Shown: piece after piece, positions 7,086-13,579 of the stretch | Layout of the letters: the number at the start of each line of letters is the position of its first letter | Numbering within the stretch: position 1 is the stretch's first letter | Source of the DNA: an uncultured Pseudomonadota bacterium | Lineage (GTDB): Bacteria > Lernaellota > Lernaellaia > Lernaellales > Lernaellaceae | NCBI GenBank assembly: GCA_937967875.1 | Contig: CALBTQ010000835.1 | Coordinates: 1 to 18,949 of the forward strand | Direction of reading: 5' to 3' | Length of the DNA stretch: 18,949 nt | Translations under genes and position numbers: made by a program | The notes under the pieces: generated by a model | What the model was told of the DNA's origin: nothing | The model's input: the letters and a program-made list of their open reading frames with translations, nothing else | The model's database searches: none

Positions 7086-8135
7086 TTACGGCAAGTTTCG
7101 GACACGTGTCCGGAAACTGCCGTCGATATGCAACATACCGATAGTATCAATCACGTCGCAGGATGCTTCATCGCCGTCGACGACAATTCGGTAAACGGCC
7201 CCGGGACTTTCCGGGCAGGCGAGAGCCTCCGGCGTTTCTCGGGAAATGAACAGCGCCGCATCGCCGGGCAACAAGGCGGAGGGGGCAAAACCGACCAGGT
7301 CGAACCATCGGTTCGGTATGGCCTGCCCATCAACGATCCGCAAGTACTCGTACTCATTGTATTCCTGATAATCGGCGACAAGAATGTCGCCGTCCGCGTC
7401 GGTCATAACCTGTCCATAGAACCGATCGAACAACGTCGACCATGCCGCGTCGTCGAAAAACTCGATGGAGTCGCCGGTCTCGGCGAAAAAGCCCTCGCCC
7501 AAAGGACCGGCGGCGCGAATGTCGCCGGATGGATGAGCGGCGACCTCGATCAGATCGGCCCCATCGAAGCGATAAATCTTTTCGGCGTCAAAGACGTACG
7601 CGGCGCCGTCAAATCCGGAGAACACGCCGCGCACTTCAATCTCCGGAAAAATCCACTCATGCCGGTCCGTCGCCGGATCGTATTTGAACAAGCTGTCGAC
7701 GTGCGGCTCGTTGTAATGATCGTACATATAACCGATGTAGGCGTCCTCGGCGAAAAAGGCGATATCGGGCATATGCCCATCCTCGGTGTCGATCAGATAC
7801 AATTCCTTCCATCCATATGCGAGCCGCCAGACAGTGCAAGCTCCCTCGGACGACCAAACGTACACCAGCGAGCCGAAGGTCGCGACGCCTGCCGCATAAT
7901 AGGGAAAACCGGGAGGGACGAAAATATCCTCCCAAACGCCATCGGATATTCGATAGATAACTTCTCTTTCGGTTTCGGGAATCAACCAGCCGGAATACGT
8001 GACCGCCGGAGGTGGCGAATCGTCGTCGTCGTTATCATCATTGTCGTCGTCGTCATCGGATGATTTTTCACATGATATCATGAACATCATTAATACCATG
8101 ATTAGCAATAAAAGTAACTTTCTTTGCTTTTTCAT
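7086..8135 (-). CDS. Asp-tethered lipoprotein with beta-propeller-like repeats
   Basis: The product is 349 residues and its specific family is not recognised. A basic N-terminus and hydrophobic stretch end in MISC (Cys 22), followed by a short Asp/Asn tether (about residues 27-39) and PPP. The rest is made of repeated strands with Tyr, Trp and Asp-Gly turns (VYRI, LFKYDPATD, IYRFDGADLI, VMTDADGDILVADY), suggesting a propeller of the Kelch or WD type. It begins one base after the stop of the metalloprotease gene, with GGAGG 12 bases upstream, so the two are co-transcribed. The first 40 or so codons are AT-rich like the protease gene, while the body is GC-rich. The last eleven codons and the stop lie in a palindrome (7089-7122), giving an Arg-rich tail (SFRTRVRNLP) unlike the rest. 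A binding or scaffold role on the surface is inference. Confidence 0.75.
   Translation of the reverse strand: MKKQRKLLLLLIMVLMMFMISCEKSSDDDDDNDDNDDDDSPPPAVTYSGWLIPETEREVIYRISDGVWEDIFVPPGFPYYAAGVATFGSLVYVWSSEGACTVWRLAYGWKELYLIDTEDGHMPDIAFFAEDAYIGYMYDHYNEPHVDSLFKYDPATDRHEWIFPEIEVRGVFSGFDGAAYVFDAEKIYRFDGADLIEVAAHPSGDIRAAGPLGEGFFAETGDSIEFFDDAAWSTLFDRFYGQVMTDADGDILVADYQEYNEYEYLRIVDGQAIPNRWFDLVGFAPSALLPGDAALFISRETPEALACPESPGAVYRIVVDGDEASCDVIDTIGMLHIDGSFRTRVRNLP
7089..7122 (-). repeat. 34-bp near-palindrome inside the end of the propeller gene
   Basis: The two 17-base arms pair around GGACACGTGTCC with only two single-base bulges. It supplies the final eleven codons of the propeller lipoprotein up to its stop. 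There is no T-run after it, so a classical rho-independent terminator is not supported. It lies directly next to the hairpin of repeat copy C, making two hairpins in tandem. Confidence 0.6.
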
Positions 8136-8136
8136 T

Positions 8137-10137
8137 TTAACAATCATCCTCCGTACAATCATCTGGAGCGGATCCAATTGGATCGCGCCTTGGACAAAAC
8201 ACACTTCCTGGGTCAGGACAAATGATAGCCGAAAAAGGATAAGGAGGATCATCATCAATAGCATAAGGTGGATTGTCCCCCCAAAGACATACTTCACGTA
8301 AATAGCCGTGATTCCACAGAGCGTTATATACATCATCATCATAAGCCAAATAGGGACACGGTGATAGTCCATCGCACCATTCCAAAACAAGATCTTGAGC
8401 TGCATCATAAATTTTATGAGCCCCGGTAAAACATGATTCTTGATCATCCATTGCAAGAAGTGAGTTATATACGGCTTGATTTACAAACTCTTTTCCGTCA
8501 TCCATGTTTCGGTAGTTGATCGATGTTCTAGCTTCCCAAAGAGCTTGCGTCAGACTGAGACAAAAATCATGAGAATCGCCGTTGTTTCCATTATATTCCT
8601 GTCTACAACAATGCCAATTACTCACAAAATTCCATTGATATTGGTCTGGATAACAACAGAATTGATCGGCCTGCCAATTGTTTGCGAGCGGGACTCCATA
8701 ACCATTGTATTCATCTTCTGTAACACTCACTGCATCATATTGTGATTCCGACATAAATTTGGCGAGAGCTTCATCTAATCCAAGCCAGTTATCAGTACAA
8801 GCGTTCGTGCCATCGTTTATATATCCGGTGAGTGAATAGGCCACGTAGTGATTGTATTCATGATAAATAACCACTGGCCTCGTTGAATCACCTGTATTAC
8901 CAAAACTAGTATCTTCTTTAAGAGCTATTGCCGGCCAATCATCGTGAGCGGAATTAATCGTAGACGTTTTACCAAAATCTCCAAAACCGCCTCGCACAAG
9001 GCATGAGCCATCACAGTTAGGAGCTGAGCCATCCCAATGATTTATGATTGTAAGATGGTAATGTTCATCACCAGGAGTTAAATCTGGAAAACCCCACTTA
9101 TTTTCATATTCATATGCAACATTCTCAAGATACCAATATATATTTCCTATCGCGTTTTCACGTGCAGTATCAGTATAATTAAAATACGGAATTATAACGG
9201 CAACTTTATCATTACTTGGAATAGTGCCAATATTATTACCACTTATTGTATCCCAGTCATACATTTTTACGTGTCTTCCAAAAGGGCGTGTTACCGGCAT
9301 TGAGCCAACCCACCATTTTGTATCTATATTCCAAAGCCATCGTAATGTTTCAGTACCAGTTAAATAAGCCGACCTATTATCATAGACTTTCGCTTGTGCG
9401 GTAGTGTAATTACTGATAGTTGAATAGGTATCTATTATTTCACATGAATCGGCATCAATTACTAAACCATAGCCTTGACTCGAAACTTGCCAAGCCAGAC
9501 GATCACTCTCGTGCCCTAATATTATTAATTCTGTTTTAATTCTATCAGAAGTAACTTTTTCACCATACTCTTCTAATAGAATTTCTCGCGCGATGTCATC
9601 ATTGTATTTTTTTTCATTATTTTGAAGGCTTGGAACAGATTCATTATAAACAGTTCGAATATAATCATCGGTACCAACAACAAAAGTAACAGAGCCTCCA
9701 CGCACTCGAATATCATTTTTATATTGTGTAAAACGTATTACTGATGGTCTAGGAAGAGGGCTAAAAATACTCTGTTCTTCAAAAAAGATTTGCTCAGCTT
9801 CGATCCTTGATAACCCTGGAATGTTATGAGCAACAACAAGTTCAGCAATGTCGCTTTCACTCAATCCAAAAAGATCTTGATATTCAATAAGAAATGAAAT
9901 AACAGCATCAACTCTGCCCCGTTCAAAAGCCCACGACTCCGCTTCAATGCTCAGTCCTTTTATTTTTTCCGCATAACCATATTTACTCCAGAACACTTTT
10001 GCATTTGGACTTGTATTATGCAGATTTTCCCAAGCTGCAACCGCTTCCAAAGTCGGCGAATTCACTTCTGCAAAAGCGATATTCTGAATAAAAATTAATG
10101 GTAAAAAAAAGAAGAAATACTTGAGTTTAGCGGACAA
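8137..10137 (-). CDS. Secreted gluzincin metalloprotease with FTP-like propeptide
   Basis: The product is 666 residues from a TTG start. The TTG at 10137 is preceded by AGGAAGGA at ideal spacing and gives a textbook signal peptide ending AFA before residue 24; the ATG at 10173 has no ribosome-binding site and adds 12 polar residues. Residues about 30-245 resemble the FTP/PepSY-type inhibitory propeptide (RFTQYKNDIRVRGGSVTFV). The catalytic domain has HEYNH at 426-430 and a downstream GLDEALAKF with E456 as probable third zinc ligand, 26 residues after the second His, as in thermolysin- and fungalysin-like (M4/M36) peptidases. The C-terminus is Cys- and Asp-rich (EDDC) with no clear anchor. 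The gene is much more AT-rich than its neighbours, suggesting acquisition. It is the first gene of an operon with the propeller lipoprotein. The metalloprotease call is strong; the exact peptidase family is not certain. Confidence 0.82.
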   Translation of the reverse strand: MSAKLKYFFFFLPLIFIQNIAFAEVNSPTLEAVAAWENLHNTSPNAKVFWSKYGYAEKIKGLSIEAESWAFERGRVDAVISFLIEYQDLFGLSESDIAELVVAHNIPGLSRIEAEQIFFEEQSIFSPLPRPSVIRFTQYKNDIRVRGGSVTFVVGTDDYIRTVYNESVPSLQNNEKKYNDDIAREILLEEYGEKVTSDRIKTELIILGHESDRLAWQVSSQGYGLVIDADSCEIIDTYSTISNYTTAQAKVYDNRSAYLTGTETLRWLWNIDTKWWVGSMPVTRPFGRHVKMYDWDTISGNNIGTIPSNDKVAVIIPYFNYTDTARENAIGNIYWYLENVAYEYENKWGFPDLTPGDEHYHLTIINHWDGSAPNCDGSCLVRGGFGDFGKTSTINSAHDDWPAIALKEDTSFGNTGDSTRPVVIYHEYNHYVAYSLTGYINDGTNACTDNWLGLDEALAKFMSESQYDAVSVTEDEYNGYGVPLANNWQADQFCCYPDQYQWNFVSNWHCCRQEYNGNNGDSHDFCLSLTQALWEARTSINYRNMDDGKEFVNQAVYNSLLAMDDQESCFTGAHKIYDAAQDLVLEWCDGLSPCPYLAYDDDVYNALWNHGYLREVCLWGDNPPYAIDDDPPYPFSAIICPDPGSVFCPRRDPIGSAPDDCTEDDC

Positions 10138-10199
10138 AATATTCCTTCCTAAGAATATATTACATTTTGGCATATCAAATCAATTCTTACCGTCGGCCA

Positions 10200-10213
10200 A
10201 CCAATCGATTGGT
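10200..10213. promoter_or_regulatory. 14-bp palindrome downstream of the protease promoter
   Basis: ACCAATCGATTGGT is a perfect palindrome lying at about the predicted transcript start of the metalloprotease gene. Position and symmetry suit a repressor operator. No regulator gene is visible nearby. Confidence 0.35.
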
Positions 10214-10221
10214 ATTTTTTT

Positions 10222-10249
10222 ATTATAGCATATTATTGCAGTGTGTAAA
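10222..10249 (-). promoter_or_regulatory. Strong sigma70 promoter of the metalloprotease operon
   Basis: On the minus strand TTTACA (10244-10249) and a perfect TATAAT (10222-10227) are 16 bases apart, with TGC before the -10. Transcription would start near 10215, leaving a leader of nearly 80 bases to the TTG start. The other part of this gene-free interval (10250-10394) is AT-rich up to about 10320 and contains no clear promoter for the plus-strand transporter, although one should be there. Confidence 0.65.
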
Positions 10250-10394
10250 GAATTCTTTATTTTGGAGAAGACGGAATTTATTGAAATTCTCAAATTTGGA
10301 TAAGAGCCTATATTTACAGCGATCAATCCTTGGTTGCGTTTCCGGCGCTGCATCGGTAACAATGTCCCCTCGTTGTCGATAAAAGGAGCGGCGG

Positions 10395-11837
10395 GTGAGT
10401 AAAGTTTGGGAGCCCGAACTTCCGAAAATGCCCAAACCGGCCGAGCGGCCGTTTCTGGAGCGCAACCGGTACGCGCTGATGACCGTGGCCTTCGCGCTGT
10501 TCGGCATCGTGCTGGCGCTGCCCACGCCCGCGGGTCTGTCGCCCGAAGGCCATCGCGCGGGCGCGGTGTTCGTGTTGTGCGTGCTGTTCTGGGTGTTTCA
10601 GGTCGTGCCGCTGCAGATCACCTCGATCATGGCGATCGTCCTGCTGCCGCTGACCGGGGTGATGACCTCCCCGGAAGCCTTCTCGCTGTTCGGCAACAAC
10701 GCCGTGTTTTTCATCCTCGGCGCGTTCATCATCTCGGCGGTGCTCGTCGAGTGCGGCCTGTCCACCCGCATCACCTGCCTGGTGCTGCAGAAGGCCGCGA
10801 CCACGCCCCGGCGGCTGCGCGGCGGCGTGCTGTTGTTCGGCGCGTTCGCCTCGTTCTGGATGAGCGAGCACGCGGTGGCGGCGATGATGTACCCGATCAT
10901 CCTCTCGATCGTCACCGGCGCGGGGTTGACCAGCGAGAGCAAATTCGCGCGCAGCCTCTTTCTGGCGATGGCCTGGGGGTGCATCATCGGCGGCATCGCG
11001 ACCTACCTGGGCGGCGCGCGCAACCCGTTGGCGATGGGTATTTTGTTCGAAGCGACCGAAGTGAAGATCGGCTTTTTGCAATGGCTGATCGCCGACATCC
11101 CGGTGGTCGTCGTCATGCTCGGCACGGCCGCGGGCATTTTGCATTTCATGTACCCGACCGAGGCGATCGACCTGCCGCAGGCGACCAAGGTGCTGGAAAA
11201 ACAACTGGACGAGCTCGGCGAATTTTCCGGCCGCGAAAAGGGCGTCGCGGTGGTCACGGTGATCACCATCCTGCTGTGGATCTTCGTGCGCGAGTGGATC
11301 CCGCTGGCGGTCACGGCGATGGCCTCGGTGGCCGTGCTGTTCATTTTCAAGCTCACCTACTGGACCGAAGTCGAGCGCAACGTGAACTGGGGCGTTTTTC
11401 TGATGTACGGCGGCGCAATCGCCCTCGGGCAGGCGCTGCACCGGACCGGCGCGGCCGACTGGGCGGTCAACGCAATGCTCGCCGGCCAGACGCCCCACCC
11501 GCTGGTGCTCATGGCGATCATCATTCTCATCTCTATGCTGCTGACCGAGTTCATCAGCAACGCGGCGGTCGTGTCGCTGATGATGCCGGTGGTGATCAGC
11601 CTCGCCTTCACCATGCACCTGGACCCGGTGGTGATGACCTTCGCGGTCGCGCTGCCCTCGGGCCTGACCTTCGTGCTGCCCATGGGCACGCCGGCCAACG
11701 CGATCGCGCTGGGCTCGGGCTATCCGCAAATGCGCGATTTCCTCAAGGCCGGGTTGATCCTGGTCGCCGCCGCCTACCTGCTGTTCATGGCCGCCGCCGC
11801 GTTCTGGTGGCCGCTGCTGGGCTATCAGGTCTGGTAA
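10395..11837 (+). CDS. DASS/SLC13-family ion-coupled anion transporter, divergent
   Basis: The product is 480 residues with about eleven hydrophobic segments, the usual size for divalent anion:sodium symporters of the SLC13/DASS family in the inner membrane. The two-fold repeat is visible: MSEHAVAAMMYPI (156-168) and FISNAAVVSLMMPV (386-399) fill the places of the two SNT substrate/sodium motifs, and YLGGARNPLA (204-213) and LPMGTPANAIALGSG (428-442) the places of the two TPPN-type loops. The first SNT has become SEH and the second SNA, so the substrate or coupling ion may differ from the usual dicarboxylates. The GTG start at 10395 has AAAAGGAG 6 bases upstream. The membrane glycosyltransferase follows within 40 bases, probably in the same transcript. 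Expected role: uptake of small carboxylates or related anions. Confidence 0.85.
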   Translation: MSKVWEPELPKMPKPAERPFLERNRYALMTVAFALFGIVLALPTPAGLSPEGHRAGAVFVLCVLFWVFQVVPLQITSIMAIVLLPLTGVMTSPEAFSLFGNNAVFFILGAFIISAVLVECGLSTRITCLVLQKAATTPRRLRGGVLLFGAFASFWMSEHAVAAMMYPIILSIVTGAGLTSESKFARSLFLAMAWGCIIGGIATYLGGARNPLAMGILFEATEVKIGFLQWLIADIPVVVVMLGTAAGILHFMYPTEAIDLPQATKVLEKQLDELGEFSGREKGVAVVTVITILLWIFVREWIPLAVTAMASVAVLFIFKLTYWTEVERNVNWGVFLMYGGAIALGQALHRTGAADWAVNAMLAGQTPHPLVLMAIIILISMLLTEFISNAAVVSLMMPVVISLAFTMHLDPVVMTFAVALPSGLTFVLPMGTPANAIALGSGYPQMRDFLKAGLILVAAAYLLFMAAAAFWWPLLGYQVW

Positions 11838-11876
11838 GGCCTTGTGCATCCGCGCCTGGGCGGGCAAGATAACGCG

Positions 11877-13421
11877 ATGATCTCCGCGCAACGCCAATGG
11901 CTTCTGCTGCTGGCCGGGATGTTGATTTTCCTGGCGCTGGGCGTGCATTTTGTCAACCAAACCCCCGACGACGTGTTCATCACCATGCGCTACGCGGCCA
12001 ACCTCGCCGCCGGCAACGGGCCGGTGTACAACGTCGGCGAGCGCGTCGAGGGCTTCTCCAATCCGCTGCTGCTCGTGCTGCTCGCGCTGTTGCACCTGCT
12101 GATGAGCGATCCGCGCACGCTGGTGCTGGCCGCCAAGGGCCTGGGCTTGCTCGCGGGGCTGCTCACGTTGCCCGCGCTCTATGCGCTGGCCCGGCGCGAT
12201 CCGGAGGGCGCCGATTTTCGCGGCTGGCCGCCGCTCTTGTTCGCGCTGGCCGGCTTTCCCGCGCTGTGGGCCGCCTCGGGGATGGAAACCGCGCTGCACA
12301 CGCTGTTGATCGTCGTCGCGCTGGGCGGCTACATCCGCGCGCTGGAGACCGGCCGCAAGGCCTGGCGCGTGCTGGCGGGATTGCTCTTCGCGCTCGTGGC
12401 GCTCTCGCGGCCGGAAGGCATCGTGTTTCTCTTCGCCGCGATCCTCGCACGCACGCTGCTGCTGTGGCGCGATCGGCGCAAGCCCGACGCGGCCGACGCC
12501 GGATTTCTCGCGCTCGCCCTGACGCCCGTGCTGCTGTATTTCCTATGGAGACACTCCTTCTACGGCGCGTGGCAGCCCAACACGTTTTACGCGAAGGCCT
12601 CGGCGGGGCCGGCCACCTACGCCGACGGTCTGCGTTACCTGCTGCCGGCGATCGGCGCGACGTTCTGGGGCAACGCCTTGCTGCTGCCGCTGCTGTTGCT
12701 GGGGCTGGTCCCGTGGAAAAAGACGAGTCCGCGCACGCTGCTGTTATTGTTGGGCATCGGCGCGCAGGCCGGCTTCCTGGTGATCGGCGGCGGCGACTGG
12801 ATGCTCGGCTGGCGTTTCGCCGTGCCCGCGATGGCCCCGGTCGCACTGTGCGCCCCGACGATTCTCGCCCGCTTGCGCGACGCGTTGCACCGGCAGCGGC
12901 TCACCGAATGGTTCGCCGACGCGCGCCGGTGGATCTTCCTGCTCGCGCTGGCCCTGCCCTTCGCCGCGCATCTGTACGCGGTCAAGCAACTGGGCGTGCG
13001 GCCCAGCGGCTGGCGCGGCCCGACCGCGCACCTGTTCGTCGACGAATCCTACCTGGCCGTCGCCGACTACCTCAACGCGCACAAGCGGCCCGGCGATTGG
13101 CTGGCGACCGGCGAGGCGGGCGCGATCGTCTACCTGACCGGCCTGCCGACGATCGACTGCTTCGGCCTGACCGACGCTCACCTGGCCCGCGTGCCCGGCA
13201 AGCGCCATGAGAAGGTCGATCCGGATTACATCCTCGGCCGCAAGCCGACCTGGCTGGCCATCGCCGGCGTCACCGGCCCGCAAGACGCGCCGACCTGCTA
13301 CTTCGCCTACGGCCGCTCGCTGCTGGAGCATCCGGCGGTCAAGGAAGATTACACGCCGGTCTTGCGGCGCGATTCGTTTTTGGTTTTCCAGCGTCGGCCC
13401 GAGACCGCCGCGGCCGAGTAG
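11877..13421 (+). CDS. GT-C-fold membrane glycosyltransferase (ArnT/AftB-like)
   Basis: The product is 514 residues with roughly ten hydrophobic segments. Just after the first membrane segment it carries TPDDVFITMRYAANL with adjacent acids D31 and D32, and later GPVYNVGERVEGFSNPL, the hallmark of GT-C glycosyltransferases that use a lipid-phosphate sugar on the outer face of the cytoplasmic membrane. The C-terminal soluble part contains GLPTIDCFGLTDAHLAR, often seen in AftB-like members. The sugar and acceptor are unknown. ATG 11877 is preferred because it starts next to the first membrane helix; a GTG at 11844, 6 bases after the transporter stop, would add eleven residues and is also possible. 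Neither has a strong ribosome-binding site. A role in envelope polysaccharide or protein glycosylation is inferred. Confidence 0.75.
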   Translation: MISAQRQWLLLLAGMLIFLALGVHFVNQTPDDVFITMRYAANLAAGNGPVYNVGERVEGFSNPLLLVLLALLHLLMSDPRTLVLAAKGLGLLAGLLTLPALYALARRDPEGADFRGWPPLLFALAGFPALWAASGMETALHTLLIVVALGGYIRALETGRKAWRVLAGLLFALVALSRPEGIVFLFAAILARTLLLWRDRRKPDAADAGFLALALTPVLLYFLWRHSFYGAWQPNTFYAKASAGPATYADGLRYLLPAIGATFWGNALLLPLLLLGLVPWKKTSPRTLLLLLGIGAQAGFLVIGGGDWMLGWRFAVPAMAPVALCAPTILARLRDALHRQRLTEWFADARRWIFLLALALPFAAHLYAVKQLGVRPSGWRGPTAHLFVDESYLAVADYLNAHKRPGDWLATGEAGAIVYLTGLPTIDCFGLTDAHLARVPGKRHEKVDPDYILGRKPTWLAIAGVTGPQDAPTCYFAYGRSLLEHPAVKEDYTPVLRRDSFLVFQRRPETAAAE

Positions 13422-13488
13422 TCCGCCCGGATTACTTATTTCCGCCTAAAAGCACAGCGCCATTTTACCGAATTTTCGCGGAAATCGG

Positions 13489-13518
13489 TTGCTTATCGGC
13501 TCATTAAGCCGATAGAAT
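13489..13518 (+). promoter_or_regulatory. Candidate promoter with operator-like hairpin in its spacer
   Basis: TTGCTT (13489-13494) and TAGAAT (13513-13518) are 18 bases apart, about 60 bases before the glycoside hydrolase start. The spacer and its edges form a perfect inverted repeat, TATCGGCT (13494-13501) and AGCCGATA (13507-13514) around 5 bases, which would suit a repressor site. The hexamer matches are moderate. The alternative, a terminator for the glycosyltransferase gene, is less likely because no T-run follows. Confidence 0.4.
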
Positions 13519-13579
13519 ATTTGTCGGCGACATTGTTTATCGTCGGGTCTGGGGTCGGCCCGGGGAATAGGGGTTTACG

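Noticed and set aside
10323..12299. A 658-codon minus-strand open frame opposite the transporter and glycosyltransferase
   Set aside because: It is Arg-, His- and Gln-rich without domains, while the opposite strand encodes a clear membrane transporter with a ribosome-binding site. High GC keeps antisense frames open.
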